Below are positions 18,620 to 26,602 of a DNA stretch of 57,511 nt, in pieces. The DNA lies in assembly GCA_002310995.1 (NCBI GenBank), contig DBYV01000001.1, positions 1 through 57,511 of the forward strand, given 5' to 3'. A program made the translations under genes and the position numbers. This stretch comes from a bacterium UBP6_UBA1177 (GTDB lineage: Bacteria > UBP6 > UBA1177). The notes under the pieces were generated by a model, which worked only from the letters and a program-made list of their open reading frames with translations, did not search any database and had not been told where the DNA came from. The stretch's first letter is position 1. Every line of letters begins with the position of its first letter.

Positions 18620-19417
18620 CTATTTGCAGACAAAAGTCGGGTTTACGAACTGGTTGTTTTTTGTGATGAAAAGCAGAATTTTGCCAGGCATTACGGGGTT
18701 TCCAGAAGTCGCCGAAAAAAGTTTTTTCCCAGGTTCTGCTGTTTCATTCTGTTTTATGTTCAGCGATTTGACGTATGCAAAATTGAGAAGATATCCGTTG
18801 TGTTCCGCAGTCAGAAGATAGCCATCTTTTTTCATAGGCGATATACCTGATGCAAAAACCGGAAAGGGAAGTGTGGCCGCTTCTTCAGGCGTTACGAAAA
18901 CACCTCTCGCACTGTTCCAGCCACTCTTTTTGGCGCATTTGTAGAACTTTTTCAGCTCTGGAATAACTGTTCTTACTTTTATCGAAGTGATTTCTGTTTC
19001 GACTCCTTTTTCTAACATTGCCATTTTTTCATCAAGGATATTTTTTCTGTTGATGCTTTCGCTCAGTATTTGTTCGTATCCTTCGAGTTCAAGTTTAGTT
19101 TTTTTTAATTCGTCATTCAGATAAGCTATTGAAATATCATAGAATTTTATGCAGTCAAAATCGAAGTACAGACAGCTTTCCTTCATTATTCGCGAAGATT
19201 TTTCAAGGAAAACAAGTTTTTTGTATTTAAGAAGCGAATCTGATGCCAGTTTCTGCACTACCTCAAGTTCCTGATCGTTCACCTTCATGGCGAAAACGAC
19301 TTCGGACTTTTCCTTTTCCATACGTTCTCTGATTATCTTGTTCTTTGCGGTGCTACCAAAAAGCAACACCTGCGGAAAAAGAGATAATATTAAGAAAATA
19401 CTAAAGAATTTCTTCAT
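18620..19417 (-). CDS. EnvC-like exported coiled-coil protein with degenerate LytM domain
   Basis: A 265-residue exported protein. A signal peptide (about 1-22) is followed by a charged, probably helical coiled-coil region (about 25-140). The C-terminus (about 175-265) looks like a decayed M23/LytM fold: HNGYLLNFAYVKSLNIKQNE corresponds to the usual GNGYxTxYxHLxxxxVxxGQ, and GKILLFITKNNQFVNP to the usual HLHFEIxxNGxxVNP. The His and Asp zinc ligands are missing, as in EnvC, which activates amidases rather than cutting murein itself. A regulatory role in cell-wall hydrolysis is inferred by analogy; it is not a close homologue. The start overlaps the upstream lipoprotein gene by 17 bp. A GTG at 19435 is an alternative start. 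Confidence 0.7.
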   Translation of the reverse strand: MKKFFSIFLILSLFPQVLLFGSTAKNKIIRERMEKEKSEVVFAMKVNDQELEVVQKLASDSLLKYKKLVFLEKSSRIMKESCLYFDFDCIKFYDISIAYLNDELKKTKLELEGYEQILSESINRKNILDEKMAMLEKGVETEITSIKVRTVIPELKKFYKCAKKSGWNSARGVFVTPEEAATLPFPVFASGISPMKKDGYLLTAEHNGYLLNFAYVKSLNIKQNETAEPGKKLFSATSGNPVMPGKILLFITKNNQFVNPTFVCK

Positions 19418-20597
19418 AGACAAAAACGAGGTCACCCATGTATTTTATATTGTGCAAGTCGCCTGAATAGGGCGGTGTCCATGAAGAAAAATCGCCTTTT
19501 CTGGGTTTTTTGCTGTTCGAATGGCGATTGATTCTGTGGAAGAAAACTTTCCATTTATCACCGTCTTTGGGGGGTTCTTTCACTATTGATTTCCATGGTA
19601 TCGCTATTTCTGCGACCCAGTTGTGGTCTTTGTCGGCAGGTTCGTTGAGCGTGCCGTTCAGCGATACACCGTAGACAATGCCAGAATCCCAAGAGTCATC
19701 TCTGTTTTTGCGTTTGCCACCGCTGAATTTGGAGTCGAATTTTACCCCTGCGGCCGATACCTGCATTTCGTAGTATGGTGTAGCCGTTCCAGTCGGATCA
19801 ATAAATATTTCAACGACATCGTCGTGGTCGTAAATAGGATCGTCGTTGTTTTTGAGTTCAGCATAGATGTCTTCATCGTTAACAATGAATCCTATGTAAA
19901 GGTATTTGTGGTCCATAACCGCCATAACGGTTGTTTTTACGGGGCTGAGTTCCGATCCGTCGGAAAGCCAGAATTTGTCGTCTTTTGACGAGTTTAACCA
20001 GTAGCTTTCGTCAAGTTTTCCGTCAACTTTTGTCTGATTGCGCGAATTCCCGGCGATAACATAGACTTCCATCTGTTTTTTAAGAATATTCGGTTTTGTG
20101 ATTTTTATACTGCCTATTTCTGCTCTGTTTTTGCCGTCGTTGAATTTTTCTTCCGGAACCAAACGTTCTTTGTCTTTGAAGAATCCGCCGCGGATGAACA
20201 TGGTGTCGGTGTCGAAAGTGAGAGGGAGTTTTTCGACAGAGGTAACATCCTTTATGATTTTACCGATTGCGAGTTCTTTGACTTTACCGTCCAAAAACTC
20301 ATGGTCTGCCGTGAAACGTTCTTCACCGTCCTCGCTTTCGAAGTGGAAGAAAAGCTGGTAGCCTTCAGGGATCTGCTCTTTAAAGCGCCAGAAAGAGACG
20401 AGTTTGAAAGGTTCTCCGTGTCTGGGTTTGCGGGGTTCTGTGTAGTAGCCTAACATCTCGATTTTTCCGTCATCCAGCTTTATTCCGGTTTTTATAGCTG
20501 TTTTTGACATCTCTTCTTCGGATACCACTCCTTCATGCGTTTTTGAACAAGCTGCAAAAGCTAAAAAAACAATCATGGCAACGAGCAATTTCTTCAT
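19401..20597 (-). CDS. Lipoprotein with C-terminal CBM9-like domain
   Basis: A 398-residue lipoprotein (lipobox FAAC, Cys near 18). The N-terminal half (about 30-190) is an unrecognised beta-rich domain. The C-terminal half (about 200-390) matches the carbohydrate-binding family 9-like/DOMON-like pattern: KVDGKLDESYW, a strand YLYIGFIVNDEDIY, HDDVVEIFIDPTG, YYEMQVSAAGV and NWVAEIAIPWKSI. Such domains bind sugars or haem, or are structural parts of secreted proteins. Strong GGAGG before the ATG at 20597 decides the start over an upstream TTG/ATG run. Its last bases overlap the EnvC-like gene, so the pair is translationally coupled. The leader has TACAGT followed by a G/C segment and T6. Confidence 0.82.
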   Translation of the reverse strand: MKKLLVAMIVFLAFAACSKTHEGVVSEEEMSKTAIKTGIKLDDGKIEMLGYYTEPRKPRHGEPFKLVSFWRFKEQIPEGYQLFFHFESEDGEERFTADHEFLDGKVKELAIGKIIKDVTSVEKLPLTFDTDTMFIRGGFFKDKERLVPEEKFNDGKNRAEIGSIKITKPNILKKQMEVYVIAGNSRNQTKVDGKLDESYWLNSSKDDKFWLSDGSELSPVKTTVMAVMDHKYLYIGFIVNDEDIYAELKNNDDPIYDHDDVVEIFIDPTGTATPYYEMQVSAAGVKFDSKFSGGKRKNRDDSWDSGIVYGVSLNGTLNEPADKDHNWVAEIAIPWKSIVKEPPKDGDKWKVFFHRINRHSNSKKPRKGDFSSWTPPYSGDLHNIKYMGDLVFVYEEIL

Positions 20598-20693
20598 TTT
20601 TACCTCCAAGGTTACAAAAAATGCCCGAAACTGTACCACGCTTTTTTTAAAATGGTAGAAAAGATGTGCTTTTACTTGATGATTTCGATATTT

Positions 20694-21497
20694 TTAAAAG
20701 TTGGTGTTTATGAGTTTCACCATTTTCGCAGCGGCGTTGCTTTCGTCTGAAACCATGAGGTAGTTGTTGCCGGAATTCTGCCAGTAAATGAGTTCTTTTC
20801 CGCTATCGTTGCGGTGACGCGCCTTGCAGATGTCATCTTTTTTTATGAGGCAGTCACTTTCCGAAAAAAGTTTTTCAAGCTGCACGTTCCGCTTCGAAAG
20901 GAAAAGTGTTCCTTTGATATTGTCCTCGTTTGAGTCGAGTGTGATTTTTGCCGCAGGCCTATCCGCGATGGAGGTGAATCTGCCGCTTATTTTAGGTCTT
21001 TTCGTAAATCCAGAGAAAGTTACAGTTTTAAATTCTTTTTTTAGTTCTTCCTGTGCCACTGTGCTGTTGCCGAATTCGTCTGGAAGAGCCTGATTGTGTG
21101 CCGAGATTATCTCGTTTATGATAATGCTGTTCTCTTTCTCAACTCCTGAAATTGAGAAAACAAACGCGAAAACAAGGCATGCAAATGATGCGAAAGAGAA
21201 TGCAAGAGTTACTGCGCGGTTTTGGAAAAGACCTTTTATAAAGTCGATAAGCGGTCGGTTTTTCTTTGATTTCTGATCTATCAGTCTGAGAAAACCCTCT
21301 TTTTCAATCAAAGAAAGTTTTTCGTTTTCGGCAAAAACCTCGCTTGCCTTTTTTGTGAGAAGAATATCCTCGTATTTTTTCTGGCAAGACGCGCAGCTTT
21401 TGATGTGTGCGGCAACTTCCGCGCTTTCAAGGTAGTCAAGTTCCTTGTCGGCGAACTGCTCGATAAAAAGTTCGTTGAAATCACACTTTTTAAGCAT
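20694..21497 (-). CDS. Transmembrane anti-sigma factor with zf-HC2 domain
   Basis: A 267-residue anti-sigma factor. The N-terminal zinc-binding anti-sigma domain has HIKSCASC (H31, C35, C38). A single membrane helix at about 98-118 separates a cytoplasmic part from a roughly 145-residue extracytoplasmic region with no family I recognise (it contains KRPKISGRF and ISGVEKENS). The start is the ATG at 21497, with AAGGAT upstream, overlapping the sigma-factor stop by 8 bp; longer starts are not needed. The pair should sense an envelope signal through the outer domain and release the sigma factor. Confidence 0.87.
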   Translation of the reverse strand: MLKKCDFNELFIEQFADKELDYLESAEVAAHIKSCASCQKKYEDILLTKKASEVFAENEKLSLIEKEGFLRLIDQKSKKNRPLIDFIKGLFQNRAVTLAFSFASFACLVFAFVFSISGVEKENSIIINEIISAHNQALPDEFGNSTVAQEELKKEFKTVTFSGFTKRPKISGRFTSIADRPAAKITLDSNEDNIKGTLFLSKRNVQLEKLFSESDCLIKKDDICKARHRNDSGKELIYWQNSGNNYLMVSDESNAAAKMVKLINTNF

Positions 21498-22041
21498 TTT
21501 TTCTATCCTTCTTTTCAACAATCTGTAATTCTTCCGCTTCTTTCCCGAGGGCTTTTTTCAGAAAGTTCCTGCCGCGGTGAAGCCTGCTCATCACTGTTCC
21601 GACGGGGATTTCGAGAGTCTGGGCAGTCTCCTCGTAGGATAAACCGTCAATGTGGATCATGACGATGACTTCGCGGTATTCTTCCGGCATTTTTTCAAAA
21701 GCTTCCCTGATTTTTTCCTTCAAGATCGGGTCGCTAAGCTCATCGGGCGAAATTCCGGCATCGGGAAAATCGATGACCGCGCCGTTTTCGTCGTCTTTGG
21801 CGAATTCGGAGAAAGAAATCTCTCCCAAAATGGAATCGTGCTTGATTTTGTTGATGAAATTGTTCTTCAAAATCCTGAAGATCCACGATTTGAAATGCTC
21901 TTCCTCTTTGTAAAGATGCTTTTTCGAAAGGACCGTCACAATCGTATCCTGCATGAGGTCGAGCGCCTTTTCGCGGTTTCCCGTGATGAAAAGTGCGTAG
22001 TTGAAAATCGTGTCTAAGTTTGTTTTAAGCAATTCTTCCAT
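21490..22041 (-). CDS. ECF (sigma-70 family) RNA polymerase sigma factor
   Basis: A 183-residue ECF sigma factor. Region 2 runs through about residues 5-75 (ALDLMQDTIVTVL; HFKSWIFRILKNNFINKIK) and region 4 through about 115-165 (MPEEYREVIVMIHIDGLSY; the helix-turn-helix ETAQTLEIPVGTVMSRLHRG). It directs transcription of a small regulon, presumably including its own operon. The adjacent membrane anti-sigma factor, with 8-bp overlap, is its expected partner. It starts 60 bp downstream of the outer-membrane-type protein gene, so all may be on one transcript. Confidence 0.94.
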   Translation of the reverse strand: MEELLKTNLDTIFNYALFITGNREKALDLMQDTIVTVLSKKHLYKEEEHFKSWIFRILKNNFINKIKHDSILGEISFSEFAKDDENGAVIDFPDAGISPDELSDPILKEKIREAFEKMPEEYREVIVMIHIDGLSYEETAQTLEIPVGTVMSRLHRGRNFLKKALGKEAEELQIVEKKDRKNA

Positions 22042-22101
22042 TTCACACCAAAAATGAACGCCGCGAAAGAAACATTTGAAAGATAAAAAATATTCCGAAA
22101 A

Positions 22102-22677
22102 TTATTGCCAGAGGAAAACTTCGGTCGAAAGAATAAGGTTGAAGTAGAAATGATTCCTTTCGACAAAGTATCTTCCTGCTGCCGGAGCAAGGTAGATATT
22201 AACCGATTCATGCGGAGAAACGTATGCACCGAGCCTGAGTTCGAGTGCTACTCTAGGGTCGGAAGTTTCGGTCGGATCTGCTGTCACGATTGTTAAAATT
22301 TCGCCGCGGAAACCTGACATTTTTATTCCGGCTGAAATTGTGGCACCGGCTTCACCGCCCAGAAAAATTCTGTTAAAGCGGCGGTTTGTGAGGAATATTC
22401 CGTCTATTTTCAGAAGTCCAGCCGCATATTCGCTATCGAGCCACTGAAAATCTATTCCGAATTTCAGACCTGGATTCTGAAAACGATTCACCATAAGCCC
22501 GAAATCGAGATTGAGATACTGTATTAAAGGTGCGTTGTAGAGAAAATTCGATTCTTCAAGTGATACAAGAATTGAAAGTGACGGTACTTTGTTTCCTGAA
22601 ATTCTGTCGTTGAGAACTGCGTGAAGGTTCGCGGAAAAAAGGGCTATGAATATTAAAACAAAAATTTTTTTACTCAT
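22102..22677 (-). CDS. Exported protein, probable small outer-membrane beta-barrel
   Basis: A 191-residue product with a signal peptide (about 1-20, ending SANLHA) and alternating hydrophobic/aromatic strands with Gly-rich turns (IQYLNLDFGLMVNRF, IFLGGEAGATISAGIKM, RVALELRLGAYV), ending in the aromatic-rich FYFNLILSTEVFLW. This is the look of an 8-strand outer-membrane barrel, but the final residue is Gln rather than Phe. No named family was recognised. The start overlaps the upstream DUF4911-like gene by 8 bp (ATGAGTAA). Confidence 0.72.
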   Translation of the reverse strand: MSKKIFVLIFIALFSANLHAVLNDRISGNKVPSLSILVSLEESNFLYNAPLIQYLNLDFGLMVNRFQNPGLKFGIDFQWLDSEYAAGLLKIDGIFLTNRRFNRIFLGGEAGATISAGIKMSGFRGEILTIVTADPTETSDPRVALELRLGAYVSPHESVNIYLAPAAGRYFVERNHFYFNLILSTEVFLWQ

Positions 22678-22882
22678 GGCTTTTCTTTATCTCTCTTAAA
22701 ACTGATTCGATTACGCGGTCGAAATCCCTCGAACTTTCCATCGTCGTGAAGCAGTCGAGCGTCAGAATTCCGTTCTTTTTTTCGATTGTCGAAATCAAAC
22801 CTAAATTTTCGTGGCTTTCGATCGTAAAATGGAAGTAGAAATTGTCTTTCGCATTCATTTTTATCACTCTATGCCACGCCAT
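22670..22882 (-). CDS. Small DUF4911-like protein
   Basis: A 70-residue cytoplasmic protein resembling DUF4911: a short beta-strand pair (YFHFTIES), a strand-turn-strand (LISTIEKKNGILTLDCFT) and a C-terminal helix (DFDRVIESVLREIKK). The family has no known function. The ATG at 22882 is preceded by GGAGAG; the frame also offers a TTG two codons earlier. It is the first gene of a probable operon running to the anti-sigma factor. Confidence 0.65.
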   Translation of the reverse strand: MAWHRVIKMNAKDNFYFHFTIESHENLGLISTIEKKNGILTLDCFTTMESSRDFDRVIESVLREIKKSHE

Positions 22883-22901
22883 TTTCAACTCTCCTGACGT
22901 A

Positions 22902-22933
22902 AAACCGCTGAATTAACACGGTAAAAGCGGTTT
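22902..22933. promoter_or_regulatory. Inverted repeat AAACCGCT-N16-AGCGGTTT over a promoter
   Basis: Perfect 8-bp arms at 22902-22909 and 22926-22933 surround the -10 box of the minus-strand promoter of the DUF4911-like gene. The placement fits an operator; it could also fold as a leader hairpin if transcription begins upstream. Confidence 0.5.
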
Positions 22934-22940
22934 AAGTCAA
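22912..22940 (-). promoter_or_regulatory. Promoter of DUF4911-like/outer-membrane protein/sigma operon
   Basis: On the minus strand, TTGACT (22935-22940), 17-bp spacer, GTTAAT (22912-22917), followed by TCAGCGG and T4. The ATG lies 30 bp downstream. Confidence 0.5.
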
Positions 22941-23037
22941 GTTTTTTGAGCAGTTCTTTAATTTGTCGGAGCGAGGGCGGCTCGCCCGCATTGGTTCCCT
23001 TATGCAGCTTAAATGAAATTAACGATTTTTTGTCGGT

Positions 23038-24516
23038 TTATTGATTTTTCCATGTTGATGGCGGGAAACACTCTTCCTTTGGTTTCGTTTCACCGTATAT
23101 GCATATACAATCATCCAATGAATCGCTTACCCAAGTATTCGCTGGACATTCTTCGGTTTGAGTGCTTGGCCTGTTGCCTTTGTCTTTCAAATTATCCCCA
23201 CCAGGACAATAGTAGTTGCTGCCTCTAAGTTGTTCGATAAACCCCTCACTCATAGCAGTGCAGGGAACGCAATGATAATCGGGGTCACCACCGGTGTCAA
23301 CATAATATGACGCATTTGTGTTAAGCCAAACATATCCAGGTTTGCATCCGCAGGTACTGCAATCTGATTTGCATAGAACATTATCGCGGGCTTTGAACTC
23401 ATCACATGTGAGGTTACATGCACTGCCGAAAAAGCCTTCATTGCATTTGAAGCGGCATTCCGTTGTACTGGGGTTTTCAGATAAGACGGACACTGGTGAA
23501 GGAAGCCACGACAATGTTCCCCACGAGTATCTCTGAGTCATGTCGGAGCCGGTTACCATTGTTAGCGTGGAACCCCAATAGAAAGTCTGAGTTATTTTTG
23601 ACACACTGTTCCACTGCGTGTTTTCAGGAGGTTCGGTACAGTTTACCTGACGTGATTTTATTTCCTTTCTGACGCAACGGACATCAAAGTTTTCGTCAAC
23701 ATTTTTAGTTTCCGGTATCTTGCCGGTATAAAAATCTACACCGTAACCTTTTGTGTAAGACCAAAAGAAAGTTATGTCGCCGAATTTGCTGTTTTTACCA
23801 TTAGGGTCGGCTGTTGTGCAATGAAAACAAGAGTTTCCAAACTCAGTAGTAGGTTCACAACGAAGGAGTGTTTCTAAAGCTGCAAGAGTCGGAAGATACC
23901 AGTCATTAAAACCGCCTTCAGTCAGATTGTTGCAGTAATCCACCGCATCAATCCAGCGCAGTCTTTCAGGTGATTTCCCTGACCAGATCAAGTAGGCTTT
24001 TTCCGAATCAGCATCTAATACTTCAGAGTCAATGCATGGAGTCGCACTTGTCGGGCTGCATTCGGGAAGATTTGCAGGATTGTCTGAAGTTCCGCTGTTA
24101 TCAGAATCCGGTGCGGAATCACCGTCGTCGGGTGTCGTGTCAGAATCCGGCTGCGAATCACCGCCATCGGGTGTTGTATCGCTGCCGTCAGGAACTGTAT
24201 CGCCGTCATCCGATTGAGTATTACCATCGTCAGGAATTGAATCAGCGTTGTCTGAATCACTGTCAGGTTTTTCCGGATTGCCTGAATCTGTTTTGTCGGA
24301 ATCATTGATCGGATTTTCGGGATCTTCAACGCAGACATTGTTTTCCTCATCGCAGAGTAAACCTTCATCGCAGCTTTTGTTCGGGTAACATTCCTGACCG
24401 AGTTTTCCGAAGTTTGAGACTGAATCGCCGCCGCTTTCCGGTTTTGAGGAACCGCCGCCGCACGAAATCAGGAAAACCGTGCAGAAAAGCGCAAAAACAG
24501 CAAAAATTTGCTTCAT
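23038..24516 (-). CDS. Acidic-linker lipoprotein with DUF1566 and Cys-rich domains
   Basis: A 492-residue surface lipoprotein. Lipobox LISC (Cys near 19). A short Cys-rich segment (ECYPNKSCDEGLLCDEENNVC) is followed by an Asp/Ser/Pro linker (about 70-150; repeats like GDTVPDGSDTTPDGGD). A DUF1566/Lcl-like domain follows, with WIDAVDYCNNL, GGFNDWYLPTLAALETL and FDVRCVRK. The last 190 residues are an EGF-like cysteine-rich region (CRFKCNEGFFGSACNLTC). It is expected at the outer face of the outer membrane; ligand unknown. The start is fixed by GGAGGTT before the ATG at 24516. A hairpin-forming GGGCG-AGC-CGCCC sequence lies about 50 bp beyond the stop, without a T-run. Confidence 0.86.
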   Translation of the reverse strand: MKQIFAVFALFCTVFLISCGGGSSKPESGGDSVSNFGKLGQECYPNKSCDEGLLCDEENNVCVEDPENPINDSDKTDSGNPEKPDSDSDNADSIPDDGNTQSDDGDTVPDGSDTTPDGGDSQPDSDTTPDDGDSAPDSDNSGTSDNPANLPECSPTSATPCIDSEVLDADSEKAYLIWSGKSPERLRWIDAVDYCNNLTEGGFNDWYLPTLAALETLLRCEPTTEFGNSCFHCTTADPNGKNSKFGDITFFWSYTKGYGVDFYTGKIPETKNVDENFDVRCVRKEIKSRQVNCTEPPENTQWNSVSKITQTFYWGSTLTMVTGSDMTQRYSWGTLSWLPSPVSVLSENPSTTECRFKCNEGFFGSACNLTCDEFKARDNVLCKSDCSTCGCKPGYVWLNTNASYYVDTGGDPDYHCVPCTAMSEGFIEQLRGSNYYCPGGDNLKDKGNRPSTQTEECPANTWVSDSLDDCICIYGETKPKEECFPPSTWKNQ

Positions 24517-24585
24517 TCTAAACCTCCAAAACAAAAAAAGTTATTAAAATTATTGAAAAATTTGTCGAAAAAAGCTTGACTGGAA

Positions 24586-24591
24586 TTATAG
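24586..24591 (-). promoter_or_regulatory. -10 box (TATAAT) upstream of the DUF1566 lipoprotein gene
   Basis: Minus-strand TATAAT about 70 bp upstream of the ATG at 24516. The -35 region is not convincing. The leader between is AT-rich with T-tracts. Confidence 0.4.
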
Positions 24592-24615
24592 CAGTGACAC
24601 GCTGTTCTAATAATT

Positions 24616-24630
24616 GCGTTGCGTTGCGTT
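24616..24630. repeat. Three tandem GCGTT units
   Basis: GCGTT repeated three times immediately downstream of the hepT stop codon. Too short to interpret; it could be a slippage product. Confidence 0.6.
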
Positions 24631-24635
24631 GAGCA

Positions 24636-25001
24636 TCACTGTGCCTTTTTTACTTCAAGATTCTCAAGATAGCTTTTCAGCATCGGTACATCAGAGAGTG
24701 ATGTGTTCCAGGTCATGTCGTAATCCATTGCGCCGTAACGGTGTGCGAAATAATCCCGCATTCTTGCGATGTCGCGCCACGGAATAGTGCTGTGAGCTGA
24801 TTTAAACTCATCGGAAAGGCTTTTCACGAGTTCGCCTATCTGTAAAATCGGCATTGCTATCGAATTCCGGTAGATAAAACCGGTGCTTTTATCGAAAAAA
24901 AGTTCTTTTTTGTTGCCGAAACTCTCGTGAGTCTGAGCAATCTCGTTGCAGTATTTGATGATTTTCTGAATAATCTGCTGATCCCTGTTATTTGTTTCCA
25001 T
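24636..25001 (-). CDS. hepT: HepT-like HEPN toxin
   Basis: A 121-residue all-helical HEPN-domain protein of the HepT/DUF86 family. The catalytic RX4HXY motif is intact: R82-DYFA-H87-R-Y89, followed by a conserved DYDMTW. HepT proteins are RNases whose active-site Tyr is modified by the partner nucleotidyltransferase, which neutralises them. It overlaps mntA by 14 bp, the usual arrangement except that here mntA comes first. The pair may protect against phage or stabilise DNA. Confidence 0.88.
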   Translation of the reverse strand: METNNRDQQIIQKIIKYCNEIAQTHESFGNKKELFFDKSTGFIYRNSIAMPILQIGELVKSLSDEFKSAHSTIPWRDIARMRDYFAHRYGAMDYDMTWNTSLSDVPMLKSYLENLEVKKAQ

Positions 25002-25287
25002 AGATTTCGATTCCCTCGGTTTCAGCAGTGTTTATCAAATATTCATCATCGGAAGTGTCGGTAATGACATCGACATGAACTCCGAGAAGTTCTTCGAGTT
25101 CAGCTACGAAAGCGGAATACTGCAGCAAAGTTTGAATAGCTCCTTTGCTTATCAGAAAATCGTAGTCGCTTTGCGGTTTGTTGTCGCCACGCGCTCTTGA
25201 ACCGAAAAGCTTGATCCGCGTCACACCGTATTTTTCAGCAATCGGAAGAATGTTGCTTGTCAGAGTATTTATTTCGGAAGTAACCAT
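24988..25287 (-). CDS. mntA: MntA-like nucleotidyltransferase antitoxin
   Basis: A 99-residue minimal nucleotidyltransferase. The fold's signature GSRARG starts at residue 29 (GS 29-30), the metal-binding acids are D41 and D43 (SDYDFLI), and a third acid lies in HVDVITD (D73). In the characterised system it adds AMP to the HEPN toxin Tyr. All catalytic residues are present, so activity is expected. AAGGTC precedes the ATG and a good promoter lies 35 bp upstream. Confidence 0.88.
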   Translation of the reverse strand: MVTSEINTLTSNILPIAEKYGVTRIKLFGSRARGDNKPQSDYDFLISKGAIQTLLQYSAFVAELEELLGVHVDVITDTSDDEYLINTAETEGIEIYGNK

Positions 25288-25321
25288 GTTTGACCTTCAA
25301 ACGAATCAAAAAAACCGCAAT

Positions 25322-25349
25322 ATTATAGGAAAATCTGCTGAAAATGCAA
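25322..25349 (-). promoter_or_regulatory. Promoter of mntA-hepT
   Basis: Minus-strand TTGCAT (25344-25349), 16-bp spacer, TATAAT (25322-25327). A GCGG segment and a T7 tract (25308-25314) follow before the ribosome binding site. Confidence 0.65.
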
Positions 25350-25385
25350 AGAAAATCGAAAAAAGTCAGGGATTGCCGTCCGGCA

Positions 25386-26579
25386 TTATTCATTAACTCT
25401 CCTCAAAATGGAGTAGGGGATGAAATCACCTTCAAGCAGGATAAATTTCGAGTGGTTGGCAGCTTTCGCCTGCGTTCCGTCGGTGAAAGTGAGTATTTCC
25501 GGCAGTTTATAGGTTCTTGTATGACCGTTCGGTTCTAATATTTCAACTGTTTCGCCGCCTTCCATGTGGTTTCTGACTTCGGCTACGCAGCAGCCGTTTT
25601 CTTTGTCTTCGGTGATATTTGCCACGAATTCGGCTTCGGAGTTCGAGCCGTCACCGCCAATCTGGTAGTCGTCGGGAGTTACTCCGCCTTTCATGAAGCC
25701 GGTGGAGTAGCCTCTGTTTTTGACACGGTTGAGAAGCGTTTCGATTTCTTCATGCGGGATGTTTTCGCCGTCAAGAAGTCTTCTGTAAAGCGAAACGACC
25801 GATGCGACATAGTGGATCGACTTCATTCTTCCTTCGATCTTGAAGGAATCCACGCCGAGTTCTTTGAGCGGAGTGATGTAGTCGAAAAGTGCGAGTTCTT
25901 TCGGGTTGAAGATGTATGTCCCGCGTCCGTCTTCACCGACAGGCATATATTCGCCTTCGCGTTTTTCTTCGACAACGGCGTATTTCCAGCGGCAGGGATG
26001 TGTGCATTCGCCGCGGTTGGCCTTCCTTCCGGTGAGCCAGTCGCTTATCGCGCATCTGCCCGACATGCTGAAACAGACGGCACCATGGACAAAAACCTCA
26101 ATCTCAGCTTCTTTGTACTTGTTCTCCGCGATCTCTTTAATTTTTTCAAACGAAAGCTCGCGTGCAAGATTTACCCTTTTCGCGCCGTAATCGTAGTATG
26201 CGTTCACGGTTTCCCATGAAACGGTGTTTGCCTGCGTCGAAATGTGGAGCGGCACTTTGAGTCCCGCTTTTTTGAGTGCCGTAATAACGCCGAAATCGCT
26301 CACGATGAATGCGTCGGCCTTGCATTCGGCAAGCTGTCCTGCCGTTTCGACAAGGTCTTTGTATTCGCCGGAGTAGGGGTAGATATTCAAAGTTATGTAG
26401 CCCTTTTTGCCGTTTTTGTGGAGCCTTTCGAGGGCTTTTGCGGCATCGTCAAGAGTGAAATTCCCGGCAAAAGAGCGGAGTGAAAATCTGTCAACACCGA
26501 AATATATCGCATCTGCGCCGTAAATATCGGCCCAGACTAATTTTTCGGGATTTCCTGCGGGAGCGAGAAGTTCAGCCAT
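25386..26579 (-). CDS. Peptidase U32-family protein (tRNA/rRNA hydroxylation type)
   Basis: A 397-residue U32-family protein. It opens with the TIM-barrel signature LLAPAGNPEKL and YGADAIYFG, then HISTQANTVSW, HGAVCFSMSGRC and GECTHPCRW (four cysteines suited to an iron-sulfur or zinc site), then FKIEGRMKS. Characterised relatives (TrhP/YegQ, RlhA) take part in prephenate-dependent hydroxylation of tRNA uridine or 23S rRNA, so an RNA-modification role is more likely than proteolysis. The length matches TrhP. The start is the ATG at 26579 behind GAGGTG. Confidence 0.9.
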   Translation of the reverse strand: MAELLAPAGNPEKLVWADIYGADAIYFGVDRFSLRSFAGNFTLDDAAKALERLHKNGKKGYITLNIYPYSGEYKDLVETAGQLAECKADAFIVSDFGVITALKKAGLKVPLHISTQANTVSWETVNAYYDYGAKRVNLARELSFEKIKEIAENKYKEAEIEVFVHGAVCFSMSGRCAISDWLTGRKANRGECTHPCRWKYAVVEEKREGEYMPVGEDGRGTYIFNPKELALFDYITPLKELGVDSFKIEGRMKSIHYVASVVSLYRRLLDGENIPHEEIETLLNRVKNRGYSTGFMKGGVTPDDYQIGGDGSNSEAEFVANITEDKENGCCVAEVRNHMEGGETVEILEPNGHTRTYKLPEILTFTDGTQAKAANHSKFILLEGDFIPYSILRRVNE

Positions 26580-26602
26580 CAAAACACCTCTAAAACACTG
26601 AA

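Noticed and set aside
22980..23005. GGGCG-AGC-CGCCC hairpin beyond the DUF1566 lipoprotein as a rho-independent terminator
   Set aside because: No T-run follows on either strand; kept only as a possible hairpin.
25566..26219. 217-codon plus-strand frame opposite the U32 gene
   Set aside because: Antisense shadow with Phe/Val-rich composition and no recognisable domain.
25386..26579. U32 protein as a collagenase-type secreted protease
   Set aside because: No signal peptide; the sequence pattern fits the RNA-modification subgroup better.
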